From the NCBI GenBank assembly GCA_037718865.1, contig JBBJMP010000009.1, positions 1-64,000 of the forward strand: a DNA stretch of 64,000 nt, in the 5' to 3' direction. Origin of the DNA: JADCRZ01 sp037718865 (lineage in GTDB: Bacteria; Bacteroidota; Bacteroidia; Chitinophagales; Chitinophagaceae). Below the pieces are notes generated by a model. It saw nothing but the letters and a program-made list of their open reading frames with translations, was not told where the DNA came from and did not search any database. The position numbers were made by a program, and so were the translations under genes. How positions within the stretch are numbered: position 1 is the stretch's first letter; every line of letters starts with the position of its first letter. Below, one piece after another: positions 1-8,313 of the stretch.

Positions 1-72
1 AATATTGCCCCAGCGGGGCAACACTTGGTTTGTTGTGCTAACAAAGGGTAGCCCCTTCCGGGGGCATAAAAT
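1..72. repeat. GGTAGCCCC-type intergenic hairpin element
   Basis: Gene-free stretch with two GC-rich hairpins (GCCCC AGC GGGGC at the very start, and GGGTAGCCCC near 47 followed by CCGGGGGCATAAAAT). The second part is the reverse complement of a segment found in every full unit of the 251-bp tandem array at 24.5-25.7 kb, so this is a dispersed, divergent copy of the same family in the other orientation. It lies past the 3' end of the minus-strand DUF2071 gene. A role as terminator or mobile remnant is inference. Confidence 0.6.
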
Positions 73-114
73 ACTGCACGTCTAATGTGTCAGATGTTAC
101 CGCAGATTCGCAGA

Positions 115-831
115 TTATTTTATGATAATCCCTCTTCTTACCTCAATTTGAGAACCTTCGGCCAGCATCACGGAAATAGGCTCCTGCATACCCAGGAAAC
201 CAAAATCTTTTCCATAAACGTCTGCAAAATCAACTCTTATGGAATACTGATTAACTGCATAAGCGGTCCACCTGGGATGTTCCACCTGGTACTCGGAGGT
301 AATCAAATCACTGACCCTTGTGTAACCCCAGTAATGCTCTGTGATGAATTCTTCTTCACTACCTTCCCTGATCATCTGTGGTAAAGGAGAGGCTGAAACG
401 TTAAGGTTATTCCACTCCTTTTTTTTCCATCTATACTCCACTTCAAGGCTATCGCTTTTTATTTTCCAGGTATGAGCCATTGGCATAGTTTCATAATTCT
501 CTTTGTATACATTGTTGGCCACAAAGGTCAATGCCGGCCTGGGAACAATCTCTTTGATAAACACCACACCTCGCTTCCAAAGGCCCATATGATTATACCG
601 GACATAAAACCGCAGGTTGACCTCTTCAAAATTGCTGTGAAACGGAATACGCACACCCATCAGGCGGGTGTTTAAAAACATAAAACCTACCAGGCTTACG
701 TAACAGGTTTCGTTCCAGGTATCCAACTCAGTTCCTGCAGGTATCAATGCCTGCAGCCATTTTCTGTCCGCTGCGTAATTGGCAATGGCGAGTTTCCGCC
801 ATTCAGCCGTCAAAAAAGTTGATGTCATCAT
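115..831 (-). CDS. DUF2071 (YqjF-like) family protein
   Basis: A 238-residue soluble protein with no signal peptide or membrane segment. The opening (TAEWRKLAIANYAADRKWL), the segment WNETCYVSLVGF and the central VNLRFYVRY strand match the DUF2071/YqjF family, whose members are about 230-250 residues and whose biochemical role is not established. The start is the first of two adjacent ATG codons. It is transcribed alone, divergent from the damaged winged-helix gene at 932. A possible -7 box TAGCTTTG lies on the minus strand at 851-844, but no good -33 box was found. Family call is fairly firm; function unknown. Confidence 0.75.
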   Translation of the reverse strand: MMTSTFLTAEWRKLAIANYAADRKWLQALIPAGTELDTWNETCYVSLVGFMFLNTRLMGVRIPFHSNFEEVNLRFYVRYNHMGLWKRGVVFIKEIVPRPALTFVANNVYKENYETMPMAHTWKIKSDSLEVEYRWKKKEWNNLNVSASPLPQMIREGSEEEFITEHYWGYTRVSDLITSEYQVEHPRWTAYAVNQYSIRVDFADVYGKDFGFLGMQEPISVMLAEGSQIEVRRGIIIK

Positions 832-931
832 AATTCAGCTATGCAAAGCTAATCCTCAAAGAACACTTCCTGTTTTAATCTATTCATCTGCGGCCACACT
901 TCCTTAATTTGCCCTTTACAAACATTAAGTC

Positions 932-1615
932 ATGACTAATGCTGACCTTCTCCACTACCGTCTTATCAACCAGCAAATAGCCGATAGCGCATTTACAAAA
1001 CCATCAGAGATTGTAGGCTGGATGGGCGCCATGCAGTCACAGGAATATGCCCTGGCAAAATGGGCGATCGGGTTGCGTTTGCCCGAACTGGTGGATAAAG
1101 ATGTAGAAAAAGCATTTAATGACGGTGGAATTTTGCGCACCCATGTCTTGCGGCCGACCTGGCATTTTGTTACCCCCGCAGATATTCGCTGGATGCTAAC
1201 CCTAACCGCTCCGCGTGTGCTGGCGGTAAGCGCTTCGATGTTTCGTAAACTGGAACTGGACGAGGCTGTTTTTAAACGGAGTTATCAAACGCTGATAAAA
1301 ACGCTGAAAGGAGGAAATCAACTTACCCGAGTAGCGCTAAAAGCAGCACTTGAACGTGCCAGGATCACCGCCGTCGGATTGCGGTTGGGTTAGCTTGCCA
1401 TGCAGGAGGATACCACGGATACGCTGAGCCGGGATGGCCATATCATCTTTAATCACATGATCGTTATAGACGGAAAGATAGGAGGAAGCTGGAAGCGTTC
1501 GATAAAGAATAATCAGGTGAGTGTTGAAACCGCTTTGTTTTCATCGATCCCTAAATCAAAACACCCGGGAGTGATGAAGGCTGTTAAACGGTATCTTCAG
1601 TTTGAGGCAAAATAA
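932..1615 (+). pseudogene. Winged-helix DNA-binding (HTH_42/AlkZ-like) protein, internal deletion
   Basis: Two same-frame pieces of one gene. Residues from 932-1390 give the N-terminal half of the winged-helix family related to AlkZ DNA glycosylases (WMGAMQSQEYALAKW, then LRTHVLRPTWHFVTPADI). It ends at an in-frame TAG at 1391. The piece from 1400 to 1615 is the family C-terminus (FNHMIVIDGKIGGSWKR). The family is usually about 350-380 residues; here the middle 150 or so residues are missing and the join carries a stop. This looks like an internal deletion, not a simple frameshift. Loss of function is inferred. Confidence 0.7.
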
Positions 1616-1632
1616 ATCGAGGGGCAAGATAA

Positions 1633-1736
1633 TAACCACCCCGGCCTTGCCCACCGCCAAAGCTTTAGCAGGCGCAGGTTGCTGCGCAAACCCGCCCGTC
1701 ATATAAAAGGCTACCGTGAGAGGTAAGGGGTGGTTA
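1633..1736. terminator. Inverted-repeat region between convergent genes
   Basis: Between the damaged winged-helix gene and the end of the LacI-type regulator lies a perfect 10-bp inverted repeat (TAACCACCCC 1633-1642 against GGGGTGGTTA 1727-1736) enclosing a 6-bp hairpin GCGCAG-GTTG-CTGCGC at 1672-1687. The inner segment AAAAGGCTACCGT near 1705-1717 matches the start of the 251-bp array unit. Likely a two-way terminator built from a repeat copy; there is no clear U-tract. Confidence 0.4.
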
Positions 1737-2764
1737 CCTTTTAACCGATGAATTGCGTATCGTTAATTCTCCCTTGAGCACCTTCGTTGTAAACGTATGT
1801 ACCGGCCTCTTGCTTTCTATCAGCTGAATAAGTAGTTCTGTGGCCAGCTGTCCCATTTCAAAAGCAGGCTGTTTTACGGCCGTCAGCGAAGGATCGAGGA
1901 GGTCGACAATATCGGAATTGGAAAACCCCACGATGCCCATATCGTCCGGCACTTTCAGTCCTGCCTTTTTGAGCGCATGAAGGGTGCCTGTAGTTAGCCG
2001 GTCGCTTACCGTTAAAATAGCATCCGGCTTGTGTTTAAGGCTTAACAGCTCCATAATGCCTTTTTCTATTTCGGCGGATATCATCACTCCGTGCCTGCAA
2101 TGTTTTACATAGTCCTCATTGAAAGGTATATGGTTCTCTTCAAGGGCCTGCCGGTATCCTCTTAATCTTTCCCTGGCAAGCGTTAAATGTGCGGAATGGG
2201 TAACATGTGCAATGTTTCGAAATCCGCTGACGATCAGGTGCAGCGTTGCCTCGTACGCCTCCTGGAAGTTATCGAGAATTACCATATGCGTTTCCATTCT
2301 TTCGGCAATCCTGTCAAAAAAACAATGGGCAGGCCTTTTTCCTGTAAAGCCTTGAAATGGCCTATATCGGTAGTTTCTGAAGATACTGAAATCAGTAGTC
2401 CGTCAATGGACCTCGATGCCAAATATTTAAGGCCTATCACTTCCCGCTGATAAGATTCATGGCTCTGTGCAATGATAACATGATAACCCCTGCTGTAGGC
2501 TATCGATTCCATGCCGTTTATTACCTGTGAAAAAAATGTATTTGCGATCTCGCAGACCACGATGCCGATAGACCGGCTGCGCCTTTCTTTTAGGCTGAGG
2601 GCAATAGGATTCGGCCGGTAGTTCACACGCTCTGCATATTCAAGCACAAGCTTTTTAGTATCCTCGCTGATCTCATAACTTCCCGTCAAAGCCCTGGATA
2701 CAGTTGATGTAGATAGATGCAGCGCTTTGGCTATATCCTTGATGGTAACCGCTTCAAATTTCAT
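1734..2764 (-). pseudogene. LacI-family transcriptional regulator, frameshifted
   Basis: Reads as one LacI/GalR repressor of about 340 residues split over two frames. The N-terminal piece (2764 to about 2316) has the helix-turn-helix TIKDIAKALHLSTSTVSRAL and the first half of the sugar-binding domain. The second piece (ending 1734) carries the rest, including DAILTVSDRLTTGTLHALKK and MGIVGFSNSDI. The frames join at a run of seven A on the plus strand (2316-2322); one more base restores GLPIVFFDRIAERMETHMV, the expected family sequence. It is divergent from the galacturonate operon, so it was probably the operon repressor responding to a uronate. A real mutation and a homopolymer sequencing error cannot be told apart here. 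Confidence 0.8.
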
Positions 2765-2952
2765 TTGTTACGTTTTCAATGAGTCTTCGGGATATCATCA
2801 AACTTACCCTTATAAATATAATGTATTTAAAATATGCTGCAATCTTTGTTAGGCTATTGCCACTCAAGGAAGCCTGACTGGCGGGAACGATTGCATAAAT
2901 AAAGTCGTGCAGCACGCATTACTAAACCGATAACCTTGCTAACTTGCCACTG

Positions 2953-4866
2953 ATGACACCATTACGACTATTGCTTTGCTTCACAGCGTGTATCTGTACA
3001 TTCCGGATTTATTCGCAGTCCTGGTCGCAAAAAATGGCCAACACCGTTATGACCATCTGGAAGGATTCGATGCAAATGAGCCCCGGCAAACCGGTAAAAT
3101 GGGCTTACGACCAGGGAGTAGTACTGGAAGGGATCGAAGGCCTCTGGAACAGTACAGGCGATGGAAAGTATTTCAATTATATTCAGAAGAGCATGGACCT
3201 GTTTGTACGGGAAGATGGGAGCATCCGTTCGTACCGGTCGGATGAATACAATATCGATCATGTAAAGAACGGCAGATCCCTGTTGTTGCTGTACAAGGTA
3301 ACCGGCAGCACCAAGTATCTTAAAGCAGTGCAGCGATTACGCGATCAACTCCGTACTCACCCCAGAACGTCAGAAGGTGGTTTCTGGCACAAAAACATCT
3401 ATCCGCACCAGATGTGGCTTGATGGTCTGTATATGGGAGAGCCTTTCTACGCCGAATATGCCAACCTGTTTCATGAAGACACCGCATACAATGATATAGC
3501 CCGCCAATTCATTCTTATGGAACGGCATGCCGGGGACGACAAAACGGGTCTGCTTTATCATGGTTGGGATGAATCCCGGCAACAAAAATGGGCAAACAAA
3601 ACCACCGGTCTTTCGCCGCATTTTTGGGGAAGGGCAATGGGTTGGTATGGCATGGCCCTGGTTGATGTGCTTGACTATTTTCCGAATAACCATCCAAAAA
3701 GAGATTCGCTTATCACAATACTTGGACGGTTCGCGGCAGCAGTGCAAAAGTTCCAGGATGCGAAATCAGGGTTATGGTACCAGATACTGGATAAAGCAAC
3801 TGCTAAAGGAAACTACCTGGAAGCATCTGCGTCCAGTATGTTTGTGTATGCGCTGGCCAAAGCCGTAAGACATGATTATCTGCCTGCTTCCTATGCCTCG
3901 GTTGTGCATAAAGGTTACGATGGCATTATTAAAGCGTTTATGGAAACCGATACACAGGGACTGACCAATCTAAAGGGTACTGTCAGTGTAGCCGGATTAG
4001 GGGGTAACCCTTACCGCGATGGCAGCTACGAATATTACCTTAGTGAAAAAGTAATTACCAACGATCCAAAAGGAGTTGGTGCTTTTTTGTTGGCGAGTAA
4101 TGAAATGGAGCTTTCGGCCATCCCTAAAACAGCAAAGGGTAAAACGGTTACGCTTGACAATTTTTTTAATAACGAAACAATCAAAGCCGCAACCGGCTTT
4201 ACAGAGCCATTTCATTATTTGTGGGAAGAAAGAGATAATAATGGTTTCTTCGTTTTAGGGCAGGTATTTCAACATGCAGGTGCCAGATTGAATCAACTTT
4301 CTTCTGCTCCCGGACCGGATAATCTTAAACAATCTGATATTTATATTATCGTCGATCCGGACTCTAAAAAAGAAAATAGCAAACCTAATTATATTGATCC
4401 CGATCATATCAAATCCATTACGGACTGGGTAAATGCCGGCGGTACGCTTGTTTTAATGGGCAATGACTCAGGCAACATGGAATTTGAGCATGTTAACCGG
4501 CTTGCAGAAGCTTTCGGCATTCGTTTTAACGAGGATAGTAAAAACCGCGTGTTGGGATCGCAGTATGAAATGGGTAAAATAACGGTTCCGCCACAACATG
4601 CGGTGTTTCATTCCGCCAGGCAGCTCTACATGAAGGAGTTCTCATCACTGGCCTTGAAACCACCTGCAAAATGTTTGCTGGGAGACAAAGGCAGTATCGT
4701 AATGGCCGTATCGAAATCAGGCAAGGGTATGGTGTTTGCGGTCGGCGACCCCTGGTTATATAACGAATATACGGACGGAAGAAAACTTCCTGCTGAATAT
4801 GAAAACTACAAAGCGGCTGAAGATCTGGTGCGTTGGCTGGTCAGCCAGGGTCTATCAGGACTGTAA
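2953..4866 (+). CDS. GH105/GH88 unsaturated rhamnogalacturonyl hydrolase
   Basis: Secreted enzyme that removes the 4,5-unsaturated galacturonate from the end of pectin lyase products, feeding the Uxa enzymes behind it. A signal peptide (LRLLLCFTACICTFRIYSQ) is followed by an alpha/alpha-barrel of about 370 residues with the family signature HQMWLDGLYMGEPFYAEYA, which holds the catalytic Asp, and HFWGRAMGWYGMALVDVL. The last 230 or so residues form an extra domain with a glutamine-amidotransferase/DUF4350-like look (SDIYIIVDPDS, WVNAGGTLVLMGN), so at about 637 residues it is longer than plain GH105 (about 350-400). I place the start at the ATG at 2953; an upstream TTG at 2944 is possible. First gene of the operon, divergent from the LacI-type regulator. 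Confidence 0.88.
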   Translation: MTPLRLLLCFTACICTFRIYSQSWSQKMANTVMTIWKDSMQMSPGKPVKWAYDQGVVLEGIEGLWNSTGDGKYFNYIQKSMDLFVREDGSIRSYRSDEYNIDHVKNGRSLLLLYKVTGSTKYLKAVQRLRDQLRTHPRTSEGGFWHKNIYPHQMWLDGLYMGEPFYAEYANLFHEDTAYNDIARQFILMERHAGDDKTGLLYHGWDESRQQKWANKTTGLSPHFWGRAMGWYGMALVDVLDYFPNNHPKRDSLITILGRFAAAVQKFQDAKSGLWYQILDKATAKGNYLEASASSMFVYALAKAVRHDYLPASYASVVHKGYDGIIKAFMETDTQGLTNLKGTVSVAGLGGNPYRDGSYEYYLSEKVITNDPKGVGAFLLASNEMELSAIPKTAKGKTVTLDNFFNNETIKAATGFTEPFHYLWEERDNNGFFVLGQVFQHAGARLNQLSSAPGPDNLKQSDIYIIVDPDSKKENSKPNYIDPDHIKSITDWVNAGGTLVLMGNDSGNMEFEHVNRLAEAFGIRFNEDSKNRVLGSQYEMGKITVPPQHAVFHSARQLYMKEFSSLALKPPAKCLLGDKGSIVMAVSKSGKGMVFAVGDPWLYNEYTDGRKLPAEYENYKAAEDLVRWLVSQGLSGL

Positions 4867-4885
4867 TCATGTTGGGAACCCTTTA

Positions 4886-4947
4886 CCCGTGGTCGGTGGA
4901 TGGAAAAGTTTAAGTCCGCAGTGGTTGGTGAAAACACCGACCACGGG
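4886..4947. repeat. CCCGTGGTYGGTG intergenic inverted repeat, copy 1
   Basis: A perfect 13-bp inverted repeat, CCCGTGGTCGGTG (4886-4898) against CACCGACCACGGG (4935-4947), with a nested near-palindrome GTGGTTGGTG-AAAA-CACCGACCAC at 4921-4944. It lies between the GH105 gene and uxaB. Related copies occur at 9785-9832 and 14048-14075, always 3' of a plus-strand gene. It may attenuate transcription or protect mRNA ends. Confidence 0.65.
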
Positions 4948-5003
4948 CAGCATCTTTGCACATTTGCACATTTTCTTCAGGTTGACAACTAAAACAATAT
5001 GCC

Positions 5004-6530
5004 ATGATTCTTAGCCGATCCGCATTAGCAAGCTTAAACCAGGATTCCGCTATTTTACCTCCCCCAAATCTGTTCAACCTGCCTGAAAAAGTCATCCAGT
5101 TCGGAACAGGAGTTCTGCTTCGTGGCCTGCCTGATTATTTTATCGATAAAGCCAACCGCCAGGGTGTTTTCAACGGAAGGGTTGTAGTCATCAAATCCAC
5201 TGACAGTGGCGATTCAATTACTTTTGACAAACAGGATGGTTTGTATACCGTATGTGTAAGGGGGATACTGGATGGTAAAAATGTCGAAGAAAATAGTATA
5301 AACTCAGCGATCAGCCGGGTATTGTCTGCCAGGTCTCAATGGGACCAGGTGCTGATGTGTGCCCATAACCCGGAAATGAAACTGGTTATCTCCAACACCA
5401 CTGAAGTAGGAATACGTTTTCTGGAAGAAGATATCCGGCAACAACCTCCTGTTTCCTTTCCAGGCAAATTGCTTTCTTTTTTATATGAACGTTACAATGC
5501 TTTTGGAGGCAGCAACGAAAGCGGTATGGTGATCATACCGACGGAACTGATCACGGAGAATGGCAGCAAACTGGAAGCCATCGTTCATGACCTGGCCCGG
5601 CAAAACAGCCTGGAACAGGCATTTACAGACTGGTTAAAAAATAGTAATCATTTTTGTAATTCACTGGTCGACCGCATTGTGCCGGGTGCTCCTGCAGCTG
5701 TGGAGAAATTACAAATTGAAACCAAATTAGGTTACCGGGATGACCTGTTGCTGGTAGCGGAAGCCTACAAGCTCTGGGCTATTGAATCCGGATCGGAAAA
5801 GGTAAAAGAAATCTTATCGTTTAGCCAGGTGGATGAAGGCGTGGCCATTGCCCCTGATATAACCAGGTTTAGGGAGTTGAAGCTCAGATTATTAAACGGT
5901 ACGCATACGCTTTCATGCGGGCTGGCGATATTAGCAGGGTTTGGAACCGTAAAAGAAGCGCTGGAAAATGAAGCGATGAACCGGTATGTAAGTAACCTGA
6001 TGAGGTTTGACATCGCCCCGGCAATAGTAGGTGAACACATCTCAGAGCAGGAAGCGTCTCAATTTGCGATCAGCGTATTGGACCGGTTTCGTAACCCGCA
6101 GATCGATCATAAATGGATAAGCATTTCCGCACAGTTTACTTCCAAAATGAAAATGCGTAATTTGCCCGTGTTATTGAGCTATTATTCCAAGTTTCAGTCA
6201 GTACCCGAATACTTTGTCCTTGGTTTTGCCGCTTATCTGCTCTTCATGAGATCCAAACTGAAGGAAGACGGGAAATATGCGGGAGAGGCCAGTGGCAGGG
6301 AGTACATTATCCAGGATGATAAAGCGGCATATCTAAGTGAAAAATGGAACTCGTTGCCGTTGAATGAATTTGTAGAGAACATAATGCGGGACGAATCTTT
6401 ATGGGAAATGGACCTTACAGCGTTAATTGGATTTTCAGCAGCGGTTACCGCCAGGCTGAAATCGCTCATAAATGACGGTGCGCTGCAGGTCATGCAAAAC
6501 AGGCTTGTAAATACGCTGGTCGGATTCTAG
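5004..6530 (+). CDS. uxaB: Tagaturonate reductase
   Basis: NAD(H)-dependent reductase that turns D-tagaturonate into D-altronate, the second step of galacturonate breakdown. The 508-residue protein has the long-chain mannitol dehydrogenase family fold: N-terminal Rossmann segment VIQFGTGVLLRGLPDYFID, then KLVISNTTEVGIRF, and a C-terminal helical domain with KLRLLNGTHTLSCGLAILAG, where the family's conserved Lys and NGxHT motif sit. Length fits UxaB (about 480-500). Second gene of the operon, followed by uxaA and uxaC, which makes the fructuronate reductase (UxuB) alternative less likely. Confidence 0.9.
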   Translation: MILSRSALASLNQDSAILPPPNLFNLPEKVIQFGTGVLLRGLPDYFIDKANRQGVFNGRVVVIKSTDSGDSITFDKQDGLYTVCVRGILDGKNVEENSINSAISRVLSARSQWDQVLMCAHNPEMKLVISNTTEVGIRFLEEDIRQQPPVSFPGKLLSFLYERYNAFGGSNESGMVIIPTELITENGSKLEAIVHDLARQNSLEQAFTDWLKNSNHFCNSLVDRIVPGAPAAVEKLQIETKLGYRDDLLLVAEAYKLWAIESGSEKVKEILSFSQVDEGVAIAPDITRFRELKLRLLNGTHTLSCGLAILAGFGTVKEALENEAMNRYVSNLMRFDIAPAIVGEHISEQEASQFAISVLDRFRNPQIDHKWISISAQFTSKMKMRNLPVLLSYYSKFQSVPEYFVLGFAAYLLFMRSKLKEDGKYAGEASGREYIIQDDKAAYLSEKWNSLPLNEFVENIMRDESLWEMDLTALIGFSAAVTARLKSLINDGALQVMQNRLVNTLVGF

Positions 6531-6610
6531 AACTACAGATTGTTTTCCGGTGTTGGTCTTTTATAAGCGCTTAAACGGATGGCTCCCGGTCTAAAATCAA
6601 CTATTGCAAA

Positions 6611-8263
6611 ATGAAAATGAACGTTCTAAAAGTGCATCCCGATGACAATGTGCTTGTTGCCTTGACGAACCTTACGAAAGGCGAAACCATAAGTTATGGT
6701 GGCATTGAATACCTGTTACAAGACAGTATACCTGCAAAGCATAAATTTGTTACCATTGATTTGAGACAGGGGGATTTCATATTTATGTATGGTGTATTAG
6801 TAGGCAAAGCCCAAAATGACATTCCGCGCGGCGGATTAATATCTACCTCAAATGTGAAGCATGCTTCTAATGATTTTACCGTAGGCGAGCGCAAAACCAA
6901 TTGGGTAGCACCGGAGGTGGAAAAGTGGAAGTCCAGGACATTTATGGGTTATCACCGCAGCGATGGCAGTGTAGGTACTGCTAACTACTGGTTGGTCGTT
7001 CCCCTGGTATTCTGTGAAAACAGGAATCTGGAAGTACTGCAGGAGGCCCTGGTAAAAAACCTGGGTTATGGACGTAATAAATCATACCACAAACAGGCGC
7101 AACAGCTTATTGAATTATACCGGGCAGGAAAGACGGCAGAGGAAATTCTTACAACCGACCTGCTGGAAAATCCCACCTTGCAACACACCGAACGGTTGTT
7201 CCCGAATGTTGACGGCGTTAAGTTCCTTGCTCACAGCAGTGGATGCGGTGGCACCAGGCAGGACGCGCAGGCTTTGTGCGGCCTGCTTGCCGGCTATATC
7301 ACCCACCCGAACGTGGCTGGTGCAACTGTGCTGAGCCTTGGCTGCCAGAATGCACAGGCCAGTATACTAATGGAAGAGATCCAGAACAGGAACCCTAATT
7401 TCGATAAACCCCTGTATATTCTTGATCAACAGAAGATCGGGCAGGAGTCAGCTTTACTATCTGAGGCTATCCGCAAAACATTTGCGGGGCTGATTACGGC
7501 TAACCAGTGTAAAAGACAACAGGCCCCATTGAGTAAACTGATCATAGGTCTGGAATGTGGCGGTTCCGATGGATTTTCCGGTATCTCCGCTAACCCGGCT
7601 ATTGGGTATACTTCTGATATCCTGGTTGCGCTTAATGGCACCGTCATTCTTTCCGAATTTCCGGAACTCTGCGGCGTAGAACAAGAGCTGAGCGATCGGT
7701 GCATTGACGAACCTACCGCCGAGCGTTTTAGCGAGCTCATGCGTACCTACAATGCAAGGGCACAGGCGGTTGGGTCAGGATTCGATATGAATCCTTCGCC
7801 GGGTAATATCAAAGACGGACTAATTACAGACGCAATCAAATCAGCAGGTGCTGCAAAAAAAGGAGGTACATCACCCATCACCGATGTGTTGGATTACCCG
7901 GAGAAAGTGACAAAACCTGGACTTAACCTGTTGTGTACACCAGGTAATGATGTGGAATCCACTACTGCCGAGGTAGCTACCGGGGCCACTGTGGTTCTTT
8001 TTACCACCGGGCTGGGAACACCTACCGGTAACCCCATTGTACCTGTCGTAAAATTATCCAGCAATACCATCCTGGCTAAAAAGATGAACGATATTATAGA
8101 TATCAATACCGGTACCATCATAGAAGGTGAGGAAACCATCCAGCAGGCAGGGGAAAGAATACTCGATTACATCGTACAGGTAGCCAGCGGGGAGGTTGAG
8201 GTTGCTGCAGTGCGAAACGGGCAGGAAGATTTTATCCCCTGGAAACGCGGAGTATCGCTGTAA
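6611..8263 (+). CDS. uxaA: Altronate dehydratase
   Basis: Dehydrates D-altronate to 2-keto-3-deoxy-D-gluconate. The 550-residue protein has the full UxaA layout: an N-terminal SAF domain (about residues 1-95, VLKVHPDDNVLVALTNLTKG), then the large catalytic region with HSSGCGGTRQDAQALCGLLA and LSLGCQNAQ, and a C-terminal domain with GLECGGSDGFSGISANPA, whose cysteines and acidic residues bind the metal. Bacteria with separate SAF subunits are not the model here; this is the fused form. It sits between uxaB and uxaC. No kdgK or kdgA is present in this window, so the last steps are coded elsewhere. Confidence 0.93.
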   Translation: MKMNVLKVHPDDNVLVALTNLTKGETISYGGIEYLLQDSIPAKHKFVTIDLRQGDFIFMYGVLVGKAQNDIPRGGLISTSNVKHASNDFTVGERKTNWVAPEVEKWKSRTFMGYHRSDGSVGTANYWLVVPLVFCENRNLEVLQEALVKNLGYGRNKSYHKQAQQLIELYRAGKTAEEILTTDLLENPTLQHTERLFPNVDGVKFLAHSSGCGGTRQDAQALCGLLAGYITHPNVAGATVLSLGCQNAQASILMEEIQNRNPNFDKPLYILDQQKIGQESALLSEAIRKTFAGLITANQCKRQQAPLSKLIIGLECGGSDGFSGISANPAIGYTSDILVALNGTVILSEFPELCGVEQELSDRCIDEPTAERFSELMRTYNARAQAVGSGFDMNPSPGNIKDGLITDAIKSAGAAKKGGTSPITDVLDYPEKVTKPGLNLLCTPGNDVESTTAEVATGATVVLFTTGLGTPTGNPIVPVVKLSSNTILAKKMNDIIDINTGTIIEGEETIQQAGERILDYIVQVASGEVEVAAVRNGQEDFIPWKRGVSL

Positions 8264-8313
8264 AGTCAGAGTACTCCAGATGGTCACACTCCATTAAACT
8301 TCAAGCTCAACAT

